60,000 bases of DNA from Liolophura sinensis (Eukaryota; Mollusca; Polyplacophora; Chitonida; Chitonidae). Of the stretch, positions 36,601 through 51,600 are shown one piece after another. The stretch's first letter is position 1. Each line of letters begins with the position of its first letter. A model generated the notes under the pieces. It was given only the letters and a program-made list of their open reading frames with translations. It did not search any database and had not been told where the DNA came from. Location: contig NC_088301.1 in assembly GCF_032854445.1 (NCBI RefSeq), positions 51,201,187 through 51,261,186 on the forward strand, written 5' to 3'. Position numbers and translations under genes: made by a program.

Positions 36601-39600
36601 CATTGGCATGTGTACCTAAGTTTTATTAAGGGAGCATTTCTATATAATGTACACATTTTTCGGTTAAAATCATGAATAAAAAATCAAATAGTGTAGGCCT
36701 TACCAGTTTTGACACACAAAAAAAACAAACATAAATATGTATATGGATTGTTGATTGTGATTTTTATAGCCTGGTATGAATTAAACAGAGCATGTAAAGT
36801 ATGGCTTACATGGGAGGCACTTAGTAATAAAGTTATTTTAGAAGGGGTGTGGAAAGATGTTAAAATCAAGGGTGGAGTTACTCTTATTGTGCAACACACT
36901 TGAGAGTTATGGAGAGAAACTGCCCCAAACGTGCCTGATTGACAGTAAGGAACATTTAATGCAGCACTGTTCAGAAGCATATTAAAATTTCCCTATCATA
37001 AATTGATATCATACAAATTAACTAACCTGTCCTTAGATCGGCCTAACCAGAAATACAAAATGTAGTCAATGGCAATAACAAAAAAAGACATTTTCAGGGT
37101 CTACCCTACTTTGGTCCCTTTCTTGGTGGGTTTGTCCCAGTCACGTGATTTATGTGGCCACTCACAATGTCATGTCACTACCCGGTATGGAAATGTTATC
37201 ATATTTCATGAACAGATATGATTGCCTTGTACTCTTTTGGTTTGGATAGTGTCACATGAGGTTAATTATTTACATAGACAACACACTTGACCTCAATTTG
37301 TGCTAGGGAAATTTTAATGCATGTGTGAACAAGGGTAAATGTTCCTTGCGATCAATCTAACACATTTGGGACTGTTTCCCTTTGTATCTCTCGCAGCTGC
37401 ATTGCTGGATGAGTTACCACATGCCGCAACTACTAGTAACGAAGGTGTAATCTATTCACGAACAATTCTTCCCAACAATCTCCATGTACAACAGAAGTCA
37501 TAGCCCAACCTCAGCAGAACATATTGGAACAATTCATTGGCAACAGGGCATTAAAAAAAAAAAAAAAAAAGCAAAAGAAAAAAAGGCTTGCTCACATCTG
37601 GTCTATCTACATGTATAACATAAGCAAGCCTTCCACTTAGAGGGTTTACATGCCTGACATTCACCATCAGTGAAATCTTGAAATGTTCCAAGTATTGCCT
37701 CAGAAAACTTCTAATCAGAGAAAAGATGTTGTGACAAAGACACCTGTGCTTGGTGATAATTATGGTCTCCATGCAACACTTTCAAACTACCATACGGGTA
37801 TGATGTTTGTACATTGAAACTCATCACCCATCAAATTGCTGATAAAAAAGCACACAAAATAATCCAATAGTGCACATACATTATGACGACGAGTCAACAG
37901 CAAAACAGTGCTTGCTTGAAACCGAGGAATGTGACTAGGTGTACAAATTAAATCACACTCACTTTGTGAGTGGTATGGTATGCACACACCTTCTCAAAAT
38001 TAAAACCAAAGCCAACATAAATGCAGTTCAGTATTAAATTTTGTACCCTTCTGAAAGGCTCTCTAGTTGCCCAAAATGCAGAGTTGTATTGCTAGCTTGA
38101 TGCTAGAAAATAAAAATATTTTTAGCTAAAATTTCTTATACAGTTGTAAATAAGAAAACTTTACAATACACTGCAGATTGCAGAACTTGTACTATGATAT
38201 TTCATGTTTTAAAAGAACATTGAAAGACAGTAACAGAAACATGCTGGCATTGACAGTACTGTTGTAACAAGAGGATACTACATGATGCACAATACACCAG
38301 GACCCTGAGCTCATGAGATACATGTACCTTAAACTAGGTGAACTATGGTAAGCATGCGGCAGAACTGTTTGCTGGACCAGTAGCTGCATACGTGTATATG
38401 TTTTGGGGGCTAAGGCAGCTATGGTACCTAGGAGACTGGTATTATCAATTTGGCAGCTGGCCAGGCTAGTAGACAGATACACCATATTCTCTGGAGCTTG
38501 AACATAAGGCTTTACGACTTCCTATTATTATAAGCTGCCAGGTTGTTTCGCTTCCTTGATACACTGGTATTAGACTGGTGCAATGTTTTGTGCTAAGGTA
38601 AACAATAAGACCATCAAGTTGGAAGAATAGCCAGGAAGGCATGTGATTAGTATAATACATGTATGTACAAAGATTTTGAAAAAGGCATCTACGAATAACA
38701 CATCATATAAAATTAAACATAGTTCCATGCTTGCAGTTAGAGTTGGTAAATTACTACATTTTTATGAACATGTGTAAACTGACTAGTGTTCAAGATCAAT
38801 ATCTGTAAAAGGAGAAAAATGTTTCCACTGAGTTAAAACTTCTCATGAAAGTATCGTACCAGAAGTAGAGAGTCTACATGTACTTCTAGATTGTGCATGA
38901 AGATTAAATTTTTTTAACACATTTTGTTCAACAGTCACTGGAGTCTAAATAAATGTGCATTTGATAGGCTTCTCCCGTCATAGAGTACACTGCACATAAA
39001 GAATGGTAACATAAAATGATTGACAGAAAGTCAAGTCTGGACCTGCAGTGGTGACCTACATGTATCCAATAGCGAAGTGCAGCTTAAATGGCACAAGACC
39101 TCTAACTTTGTTGGTTTCACCTTACAATGACAGTATTACAACGTTTGTATGTTGGTACAGGTACATCATACACTTAAAAGTAACATGTAATTCACAATTC
39201 GTTCTATATCTTGATTCATTGCCATCTGGCTAAACAATGCACTGTCACAATTGCCTTGTGAAGTATTTTGGCATAAAACATGTTCATAACTTGCAAACCT
39301 GTAGTACTGCAGTCTGCTTGCAGATACACCTTGAGTATTGTATTCCATCTATATTAAGTTATTATAAATGTACTTGGTAAGTATCCACACTTCCATAACT
39401 ATGCATTGGGTTGTAGTTACAGGACTCTAGTTGTTGTACATGTACCATGCAATAGTGGGCTTGTGTGTACATTAATGTACCATGTGTACTGTGTATGTAC
39501 TGTGTACCCCCATGGACATTTCATGTGTAAGATAATCTGATTACTGGCAGCCAAAGTGCATACATGTATATGGTAGCCTGTAATGGGGTGTCCCATACAA

Positions 39601-42600
39601 TCAGTATCCCCGTGTTATACTTCATTATAAACTATGCGCATGTGCTACTAGTAATTAGTTGTCGTACATGTAAATGGCTTGTGATGTTTTTGTGTATTGT
39701 TCATTAAATGTAAATGTATAAATATAAACCTTAATATTTAATTTACATACAGTTTGCCCTTAATAAAACAGCAAGAAATAAATTATTTATGAAAGATAAA
39801 ATTGGGATAAAAGTATGTCTGTAAGTTAAAAAAAAAACAAAAAAAGGAAGGAATGATTCTTATGCTAAGCATAGATCATTGTACATGCATGCATGAATAT
39901 CATGATCAGTTGCATAAATTTTTTTCTGAAGTATTAAATATACTTGAACAAGTATTTAAACTGGGTACTCCTAAAATAAAAGCATTTTTTAGTTCGCCTG
40001 TATACAGTATAGGTGTAGCTTATGTCATATGTCTTATGAGCATCAGCGTCCAATAATAGAGAAAGCAATGTTAAACAAAATGTTAGTGGTGGTTTCTCAA
40101 GAAGTACTGCATGTATTGAGCTCAGGATTTGCACACATGTAGAGCAGAATAGCACAAGGGGGAGATTCCATTGTTGATTCGGTGTGTACATATTAAGTGC
40201 TGTAAATTACTGAATTCCTGACTTAGTGTATTATGTATTAGAATCAGTGTTGTACAAAATGTTGGTGGTGTCTGAAAAAAAAAAAACTCAGCTAAATGTT
40301 TGCTCACCTGTAGAGCACGGTAGTATAATGGGAATTTTTCATTGTTGATTAGATGTGTACATGTTAAGTACCATAAATTACTGAATTTCTGACTTCACTA
40401 TCACTGGTAGACAAAATGTTTGAGTTGGTATATTAACAAATATTTTATGTATTGACATGAAGCTTTACATGCATTCAAAGCACAATGGCACAAGGGGGAT
40501 GTTCCATCACTGATGCTCTGTGAACATATTAATTACCGTAAATTACCATATTCACGATTTCGGTTCTTTATGCTTGGAGCTTAAGATTTGCATTCATGTG
40601 TCTTATTCAGGTGAGGTCTTTGGTAGCCTTGCTACCAGTTTTAAGTTTAGATTTTAAACATCAGGGTTTTTGTCATAAATACAAGAAGTGAACCATGGTA
40701 TTAGTTAGTGCCCCATTCAATCACTGGGACACTAGATCAGGTAAGGGCTTATTGCCAGTAATAAACACTCTTAAATATCAAAAAGTGAAGAAAGATTCAC
40801 ATGTTAGTGTGATTTATAATTATTTATACTTTGTTTATACAGATATACTTGCAGGTATATATTCTACAAGTTCATTGTATGTATTGAATGATTGTAGATT
40901 CAGTGGTTTTAAGTAAACCAGGTTGTAAATTTTCATGAGTTTGAGGATCTAAAATAGTAGGGGGTGTGCAGCCAAAGACAAGTACAAGTTGTCTGTCTTG
41001 TACGATCTTTGTCTGAGACTTGTCATTTAATTTTTTATTTCACCATTTGACATGTTGAATAAGTACTGTAGTCAAAAATATGAATAATTTACATGTGCAT
41101 GTAGTTATATGTGCCTAACACACTGTACTAGTGTAACGGCGACAAGTTCATCCTGTTTAAAACCATTACATGTTTATAAAACTGATGATGCTCCTATCAC
41201 TTTATTTAATTGCTATAGAACTGTTGTCCATATCACTCCATGTTGTTATTCTCGTGAATATTTTGTGAAATCAGTTGCATGTTTGGTTAATGTTGTATAA
41301 TGTATGTGCCAATCTCACACTTGGAATATTTCACTGTCATATGCTTTTCGGTAATTCATATATCCAAAGAATTCAGTTTTGGGAGGTGCTGTACATTTAT
41401 GTACTTATTCATCTGTTGCCCTATTTGTGCATGTATCCCTACTTGTATGTATGTGTATATGACATAGTTCAGGAACATTCCTGACTTTCCCCTATTCTTT
41501 CCTGTAATGTCCATGTAGCAAATTAGTGCACAGATCCATAATGATCATGTTCATTTGTGTTTCATATTGATTCACTATTTTTAGCTTGCAAGATGACGCA
41601 TTAGAAAAGAAAAAATAAATCCCCGATGATCATCTGTAATGTTTTTTCCTTCAGCTCTCCTAGGGTACATGTATGTTAAAATATTGGATGTTAAGGTTAT
41701 GAAGTTATATCGTGGATGATTCATAATGTGAGAAGACAGCTTAATATTACAAATTGCTTTCTTTTTAAGAAAGGCTTTGTTATGTGTTAGTCAAATGTGC
41801 AAGATCCATCATTTTCCATACATACATACAAGTACAGTGCTGCATTTTCTATAAATATCATGGTTAGAGTTTTCACTGTGAGGTAGACAAGTTAGACAGA
41901 ATGACGTCTTTATACTGTAGAATGCAGTTAAATTATGATGTATCCTAACACAGTCAAATGATTTGGGGTTTTTCCTTTTCCTAATTCTATGTCTTTTAGC
42001 CTGATCATATCCACTCTACAAGAACATCTGATTAGCTATGTTCATAGGATTTATTTGGGGAAATTGCTAGAAAGAATTTTTTTTCTGTATTGAGCATGAG
42101 ATACCATGTAAAGTAAGTCAACACAAGCAATTTGAAACATGTACCAATATACATTATAAGATGTAATATACTTAACTTATTTTGAAGGCCAAATAGAATG
42201 CTTCCACAGAAAATTCTGACCTGTTTTATCCACATAATTGAGATACTATAACTTGTTAACAAAGTATGCATACTACCTTTGGCCTTGTTCATATGTTCAT
42301 ATTGATGGTAATGAGACCTTTTTCAATTTTTTTTTCATAGCTTGTAGCTATATTCACTACAAGTACCATGCATCTTCTTGTTTAGTCATGTAGTTGAAGA
42401 AACTAGTAGTTTAAAATGGCCATGAGTTATTGAAGTGAATTTAGTGTAAGTGTAAAATAAGACTCGGACCTCTCCCAACTACTGTGTTGCCCCCTGGCAG
42501 ACTTTTGGAATCTCTGATCTCCCTCCCCCTCTTCCTGATCTCGTTTGTCTCCCCCTCCCTTTTCTGCCCGAAACCTACAGCTACTTTTATACGCTATGAA

Positions 42601-45600
42601 TGTTGTTTGCATCTTGTTGCATTTTGATATTGGCCCTGTAGATTGCGCTCTCTGCTTTGTTCCAGTCCATGACTGTCTCTCAGTCTTCATCTGATGGAAG
42701 TGTGAGTGGGTCCCAACCTCACCTGGACTTTTTGGGGCAAGAAATGGCAGACCTCCAACAAGTTCTTATTTCCATGGCATCAGGTAATGTTGGTAACTTT
42801 TCTTGTAGTCTTTCTTTCTTGTGCTGGAAGCCTACAATCCTGTATTTGTGTCATATATGTGATACATGTTTTATTTATCAAATCTACATTATTTAGTTTT
42901 ATTATAATAGTATCCCTCACATATCTGTGTAATTGTTCACACAAAAGTTTGACAGAAAACACAATGTAATTAACCTGCAATCCCATGTATACTAAGAAAA
43001 CTAAAAAAAAAATATATGTTTATAATTTTTCATTATGGGGAAAGTATTAACTTCAAAGTCCTACAACACAGATCTAAATTGTGTACATGTACATACAAAA
43101 AACATAAAATTTTCTAAACGACTACAGAAAATGTGCATGTTGCTGTATGTATACCAGGAACTCACGGCCCAAAAGTTTGGTCGTCTGTCTCAGACTATTA
43201 TTGGTGGACATGCATACATGGGTGGAAACATTCAAAGCTCAAATTCTGTGTCACATAAAGTCATAACATATACATGACAATACCACATAAACAAAGAAGC
43301 ATGTATAAAACTACCGGCTTTATGGGTTGTGGGTTGTATCAAGTTTATGGTATCAAGAGCCATTATGTTTGATCTGCAAGTTTCATACACATGTAAACAG
43401 ACAGATTTCTGAAAGCAACCCACATGTACATTCAGACACTATTTCTTACTGTTTTCAATACCTGTGTCTGTTAGACATCACATATACGTTAGACATTGGT
43501 CTAACATGTGACTTACATGTAGTAGGTTACCTTGTACATGTAATCAGCTTGTGCTTTGTAACAAAATATATCATGAAGACCATAGCAAAAAACAAATTAA
43601 GCACTCAAGGGTGTGAATAACTGATTAATTTGCTAATGGTGAGATTGCATGAGGTTGACATTTACTGTGTCTGGTTAAACGTGATACGACAATTTGGATG
43701 TTGCGACCGGCTGTGAAATGAAGTCAAGCCCACCCACTTGAGTTGCCTGGAAATGTCATCAAGAAGAATTTTAGATTGAACCATTAAAACATGGACATAA
43801 TTCGGCCCAAGCACAGAACTGTGTTTTAAGGCAATTTGGGTGGATACCCTGGTGTTATGTAAAATTCCAGTTGCATAGCATGTCCACATAAATAGATGTT
43901 TTGTACACCCTACAAACTGCTGAATTACTCTGACATTTTATCAGAGCAGCAAGTTAAAATTCAAGTTTTTCTTTGAATTAACTCTGCATTTTGTGGGTTT
44001 CCCTACCAATTCAGAAATATATCAAATACATGTATGTATATAGAATACATCAGAGTGTACGTGAATTGGTTTCTTCAGTAATGCTTTTGATCAGCTGTAG
44101 TGGCAAGTAAATTGTCAGCTATAAAGATAAAATGGTGATAATAATTGCTCAGTATGTTTTAATATTTTTAGAGTTGTGCAGTAAATACATGAATACAAGA
44201 CGAAAAAAATAAAAATGGTGACCTTGTGTCTCTGTTTGAACAATAATGGGGTGTCAAATATCAGAGAAATGTCTGTGAAAAAATACTCTTGTTACATGAA
44301 TTCTGTGGTGCTTACATGGCTGCATGTTGTATGTTGATGTATGTGAGTGTACCACTTTATCTAAAGTTTCTTATCTGCTTGAGGGCTCAGAGCAATAACC
44401 AAATTATGACACAAATCGATACAGTGAACGTGTATGCCATCAACCTTCAGCGCAGTGGATGGCATTGAGGATGATTAGGGAAGACAGATAAGAGGTAGCT
44501 AATGGATTTCTACCAGGCCAGATTTAGATTTCTCTGTTGGGAGATGAGAGCACTCTGGTGGCGGCGTGACGTCAATCATCATCAACTGGTTTTCCCACAT
44601 ACACATCCACACTCTTATAGCTGTTGAATTATTGCTCTACTGCATATACATGTATATTACAGTCAACAAATATACACCAGTATAATTGTACTGTGCTGCT
44701 AGCCCAACTGATCACAGTGGGAAAGTGTGTATTATACTGACCTTTGCTATAGGCATCTCTACACGTGCACAGATTTAAACCATTAATCAGGGTATTATGT
44801 TAAAAAAATAAAGAACAAACAAGAATATAACATGCTTATATATCAGGCTTATATGTACTTTGGGAATCATGTTAGACTGGCAAGGTGAGGCTGTTCAGGT
44901 GAGAGACTATATACTTGTACATATACGTACGACATGTCCTTGGGTTGATATTCACTGGTTAAGGGCTTGGTTTCAGACACACACATGTATGCATGTACAC
45001 ATACATGCCAGCATATATGTGCCAGCATTTTACAGTACATGTTTGTGTTAGTGTACCTTCACATTGTTCACCAATTATATTATTTATACATATATTATTT
45101 ACATTGTATAATATAAAGGTCATATATGATCCCTTCCTGCAATTGAAGTGAAAGTCATGTATTACAGTGTGAAAAGGTTACATTTGACTATAATATTGGT
45201 TTCAGAGAAAAATGTCTATGAATAACGAATGGTATAGTACTGTAAAATATAAATATAATAAGTTAAATAAGTTGAAAAAAAGTAAGTTAACAAGAATTTC
45301 ACTTGTGTTATAAGTAGAGTAAACCTACAGAATCTTGTATCAGTCACCAGTGGAAGTCTTCAGGTTGAGTATGTGACTGTAAAATTCAGTGTCTGGATAC
45401 TCTTAAAATTTCATTTTGTGGTTTGTCAAACATTTTCAGATTAACAGCTGTTTCACTTCCATGGTAAAGAAAAATGTTGTTGTTATATGTTTAGTTTTGG
45501 TTAGATTAGAATTAATTTATGATGCGATGGATTATTTTTTGTTCACTGAGTTAATTTGAGTGCATGTGTATGTAACATGTTACAGCACTTTTGATTATGC

Positions 45601-48600
45601 ATGACTGCACAAAATTCTTTTATTTGAATACGTGTTTACAATTAATGTAATGCACAGTCAAAAAATAATCAAAACCTGAAGGCACTGTATCATTTAATTT
45701 TTGATGTAATATGAATTTCGAAATTATCCTTTTCGAAAATCTTACTTGTAGCTGTGACCAAATGTTGTCTGTTGTGATGGTTCAAAGTACAGGCATAGCT
45801 TATGTCGTACCCCAAGCATTGACGTCTGTGTCCAATAACAGGGGAATCAATGCTAAAGAATATGTTAGAAGTAGTATCGTAAAAGGTACTGCATGTTTTG
45901 AGCTCTACATTACTCTACATGTATGTTTTGCATACATGTAGAGTAAAATGACACAAGCGCAATTTTCCATCAAAGATGCAATCTATTTGTATTAATTACC
46001 GTAAGTTGCAAAATTTATGACTAAGTGCATACAAGAATCAATGTTAAGGTAAATGTTATCAGAAAAAGTAATGCATGTATTGATCAGAGGTTTTGCATGC
46101 TTGCAAAGTGCAGTGACACAAGGTTATGTTTGTTGATGTCCTGTGTGCATATTAATTACTGTAAATTACAAAATTCACAACTTCCGTATGTACTGTATTG
46201 ATTAGAAGTTTTGCATTTATGTGCTTCCTAAAGGCGAGGTCTTTGGTAGCCTTTGCTATAAGTTACATCGTCACAGTTGTTGGCATCATAATTTCCTTTA
46301 GATGATTCCACTAATCTCTCCTATACTTGAGCTGTTCGTATCTTGCATTATCAAATAGTAATGCATCAAAAGAAAACATATTTTAAAGTCAGTTTCATTT
46401 TGGCAGTAGTGGTAATTTTGTATGAACACATTCTTGTATGCCTTTAACACTTGTGCTACATTTATTGTGTTTACTTTTTATGTACTGAAAAGTGTGTGGT
46501 GGTGATGTTTGTGTGTACATGGATTTTAGATAACCCAGGCAATATTTTATCGATTTTAATGGCCATCTATTGCACCTGATATGTCTTCATAATTTTAAAA
46601 TTTTTGTTTATATCATGGTTTAATTTTGTTCACATTAGATTTACTCAGAAGGAATCTTCCAAGAGTTTGGGTGACAAGAATTACCATAGGGTTAAATCAT
46701 TCTGTGGTCACTATGATGTACAGTAGCTATGGGTGTACCATGTGCATGTATATGTACAGGTATTTTGCTCTGTCCCCAGAAAATGCAGATAAAACACACA
46801 ATGTCTGATGAAAACAAAGGATGGAAAACCATATTATTTAATCGCCGTTATAAATTCCATGTAGAGTGTTTCATATGGTCGATATGTTGTTACTCCTGAC
46901 ATTTTACACATATTGGAATGAAGTTGAATATTTAATCAGCATATCTCATTTATAATGGAGTAAAGGGACACTTTTGTTTCTGCCTGGCGCTAGTCTTGCA
47001 TGATGTGGAGCGCACTATTACCGACACATTCTGATCAGAAATCAATATATACATGCACATGGATGTTGTACATGTATCTATTCCTATTCACGAAATAATC
47101 AGTGCTTACTCTCTCAGCTAGTCCTTGTTTTTTTTTTTTTGATATACATATATAAAGGTCATGCGCATGTACTTGTTTTAACCACCTGATGAGGCACATG
47201 TACATTTCTTGCTACTCATCATTCACGATGGCATGTATCTGCACGCTCTCTGCACACCAATCTCCATCGCATTGCGTTGGAACATGTATCAGCAGGCATG
47301 GTAGAAGCAGACTTTTGCAAATATTCTATCTTTTGCTTCAAGTTTTGTTGAAGGCGAATTGTGCAAAAAGTTCTCATGGTTCTTTTTTATGTTAATTTTG
47401 TGGCTTTACAGGGACCAAAGGCTCAACATTGATTTGAAATTTCCATTTTTTCCCTTCGTTCAAGAAAGAAACAGCATCATCAGGTACATGCGCATGTGTT
47501 TGGGGAGGAGAAACAGGGTGGGAAGTGCGCATTTTGTCTCAAATTTTATTCCCTCAGTGCGTGTATTGGTACATGTAGCTACATCTTGTGCAATAAATAG
47601 ATAATACAAGAAAGAAACAACAGTTTTATTACTGCCTTTGGTGGCCCTTACAGGTGTGGATACATGTAGTCAGCAGCCTGTTTTCACACAGGTGGATTTA
47701 TGATCCATATTTTGGACATGTGCAAGAAACTCAAGGCAGCTCATTTTCACATTTTTGACAGGATTTACAGTTTATTCATTTTGGGCTAAATACATGTACA
47801 TGTGTGTGTACGTATCAGTATTTATTACTAACATACATGTATTAATTAGGTGTTGATAGACTTCAATATAGTAAGATTATTCATTTTCTCTATGTACACA
47901 TGTATGTGTTGTTCCTCATAAATCTATGTAACATGTCCTGTTTACACACAAAATAGACAATCACATTGTCATGCCTTGTGTGGTCTACATTGTCTCATCA
48001 ACACTTTTCATTAATTTTTAATGAGTTGTGTTGATTTACAGTTTTGTCATTTAATGGATTTTCCATGTCATACATTTTTGCATCACTCCATTGTTTGTTT
48101 TTTATCTCATATATATATATATATATAGTTTCCAGTCTTTATCTACTGTCGTAATTTCTACATGTAAATGCTATACACTATGGGAATAATTAACACCACC
48201 ATGCCATGTTGTGACTGAGTGCTGGGTGTGATCTGTCATCTGTGTGAAGAGTTGATTGGGTAGATAAAATAAGACCCCATCTTAAATGCATCAGACATTT
48301 TCCCTTTATGAAATTTAGTCAAGTCCTGACTTACAGGTAAATGTATATCAGGGAATGAAACATGTGAGTAGTTTATGGTATATATCTTACATTTAGTCAA
48401 TAATTTCAATTTAATGTTAATCTGGAAGTAGATACTAAAATGTGTATTAAGTAAAGAAAACATTAGTATGTAAATATAATATCGGATTAAATTAAACAAA
48501 CATCATGTATGCCAGAGTGCACCTTTATGTACATGAGCAACTTTCTGTAAGAAATGTCCTTTTTCTGTTTCTTCTTAACAGGTGAAAGTAGTGCATATTC

Positions 48601-51600
48601 TGTAAATTTGTGTAGTTCATATCCTCCGTCTGTTCATTCCTCGCCACTACATCAGTATGCTGCTACAGGAAATGTTACTCAGCTTTCTGCACTCATCTCC
48701 ACCTCATCATCCCATGATGTTAACCAACCTCTGCTGGACGGAACCTCAGCACTGCATGCTGCTGTTCAGGGTGGACATGAAGGTAAGGCAACTCCAGTTC
48801 AGAAGTGTTAATATAACTCGGTACAAATGAGGCTGAGGTGTTTAGTGCACCAGAATGACCCAGGAACCTCTCACCAGTGCTGTTGCTTTGAGTTCAGGTC
48901 CAGCTCATGCTGGCTTCCTCTGCCAGCAACACGGTTGTCCAGTTTCCTCCCATCTTAATGCTGGTTGTTCTTGAGCATGGCGTAAAAAAAACAATTAAAA
49001 AAATAAGTAAAGAATCAAAAGTATAAATTTCATGGATCATGGTGCTTTTGGATTACGGTGTATGTTAATAATTATCCAAAGGAGGTACTGCAGTCCTAAT
49101 AGGAATATGAACATAAAGAACATTTAATCATTTTGAAAACTTTCTGTGACTTTACAGGAATCTGCTTGGATTACCTTAGGTTTATGAGAGTCAAGACGAG
49201 ATTTGGATTCTCATAGAAAGTACAGCCCTAAATGAATAGAAATGTTTGTATCATAAAGTTGATAAAATTGCATAATTATTTAAGGTGTGCTGTGAGCAAG
49301 AATTATTTTTATTAAATTGGGTGTGCTAAGTACCTTAAAAATGATTCAACCTTTGACATCTTTCTTTTGTAGAGTGTGTAAGGATATTACTAGAATCGGA
49401 AGGAAACCCAAACTCTCTAAGAGAGGATCTCATCACACCTATTCACATTGCTGCAGGAGAGGGTCATTACAGGTAAAGACGTAGACGTTTTCAATTGTTT
49501 GTGTAGTATTAATGTTAGTTGTTGCAGTCGTGCCTGTCTTACTGAAAACAATTGAGAACAAATTCATGGTTGTTTACCAAATGTGTTGAAAGTTGATTAT
49601 TACCTAAGACCAGAGTAATTTTTTTGTCTGTGTGATAAACCTTTCTTAGGCCACAGGTCATGCAGTATTTTTCTGTGGTAGTCTTGATTTCCATCTGTGG
49701 ATGGATGTTGTAGCTTATTCATCTGTTTTACTTTGTGGCTATTCTCAAAAACTAATTAAGATAGACAGTTCAAATATGGTACACTGTAACATTGTTTTTT
49801 CCCCTGTTGAACAGTTTTTTTGGGGTTTCTAGTAATCAGGTCACAACCACTCAAACAGAATACGGTAAATGACCTGAAGTTTTGACCTGGGATTCCGAAA
49901 GTGTATCCCAGGATTCATTACGTTGGTTGTGGTTGTTACTAACTGAGCGCCGCGCGAGGGCATCAAGGGTCGTGATAGTTTAAGAATGTAATAAACAAGC
50001 TCATGCTTCACTGAGCAGTTAGTCTATGCTCCTACCACCAATAGTTCATGTTTTCCTCGGTTTTACTCATAATAATTTTAGTACATGTACTTTGCAACAG
50101 GTTGATTGTTTTATTATTGTTATCTTGTGATAAATGGGAATTTGGGAGGAAACTATTTCGGATACCTGCACACCTCACTGTCAGTGACTTGACCCCATGT
50201 GGCGAGGATTAGCAACCAGAAATGCTAAGTTCCATAAGGGGTAATGAAACAGGGGGGTGGTGGGGTGGCTAATCACTCTCTTCTGTCATCTTGCCACCAG
50301 CTCAGATCGTGCAAAAATAAATGAAAGTAATTCCTTACAACAACAAAGAAAAGGTTGGGTTCTAGTTTTATCCACAAACAATCTGAATTATTACTCAAAT
50401 TATCATCCAAGATGAATCTGCCTTTATGCTGTTTATGTTTGTTTATGACACTGTCATACATGTACAGACAGTAAGCTACTGCAGATCAAGACAAAATTTA
50501 CAGGTGTAATTCATAATTTTTTGTTCATTTTAGTTGTACATGTAGCATTGTTACTGTATTTCAAAAAGAAGTGGTGTGTGTATATTTACAGCTGCTTGAA
50601 ATTGCTGATTGAGCACAATGGTGATGTACACAGGACTGACCAGGCTAAATGGACTCCACTTCATTGGGCTGCTACTAATGGATATGAAGATTGCTGTAGG
50701 CTTCTGCTGGACTCAGGAGCCAAAATTGACCAAACAACAGATGTAAGATATTTTATCTGTCTACTTAAATCAGTGCATTGTTAAAACTTGTACACGTTGG
50801 AGTTTAGGCATTATCTGATAGATGGTGTAAATGATCAATCCCAAGATGAAATAGTGTCCCTAGATCATCTGTGATTCTCGATTGCCATTGGCTGATTAGA
50901 CGGGTAGAGGTGTTGACATACACTTGTCAAGGCTGCAGGCCAAGCCCAATATGGGTATGTGATATTTATACCCTGCACTGTAATTCAGCTGCATAGGCTC
51001 ATGTCATTTTTCTCTGTGAAGCTGAATTTACGCCTTGCACATCAAAATTACGGCGCAGGCTACATTCCGTGGCGAATCATTGTGATGTCCCTGTATGATT
51101 TTTCTCAGCTCAGTTTACATATATGGGAGACTGACTTTCCATTTGATAAATATTGTAGGGACAAGATCGGTATCTTCGCGTCAGAAAGGATATATGGCTG
51201 TTTAAACCCTTTTCAACATGTGGATAACGTATATTAGTTTGTTCATGATAGTATATATTCTAAGGATGTAAGAATTCACTATGATCATCTTCAAAGAAAA
51301 CATTAACAATGTTAAGTAGAAAATACTTTTATTAAAACAGATGATATGATACAAATTCAGTGCAAGATTTTTTCATTTGTGCAGGCTGATTGAAAAATGA
51401 ATGTCCGTTGACATTTTGATCTAGTTCCTGGCATTTTAATTTGTGCTAAAATACTAGTAACATGAAGCTCAGCTCAGCTTGGAATAAGTTGCTTTGTACT
51501 CATTAAATGTATTTACAGGAGAACTGGACTCCATTACACACAGCAGTGAATTCAGGCCGTGTGAACACGCTAAAACTGCTGCTAAAATATGTGGGGACGG

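Larger units (their letters stand above)
33646..42665 (+). other. CTTNBP2 intron 5 (long)
   Basis: 9.3-kb intron counted from 33338. It contains poly-T and poly-A tracts, a pearl/Helentron-like element at about 39996-40646, many ACATGT palindromes, and one or two exon-like segments (36312-36368, 37397-37444) that may be alternative exons. No other gene was recognised in it. Confidence 0.6.

Noticed and set aside
50959-51237. 92-codon open frame in CTTNBP2 intron 9
   Set aside because: No recognised domain, no fitting splice borders, and the flanking ankyrin exons join perfectly without it.
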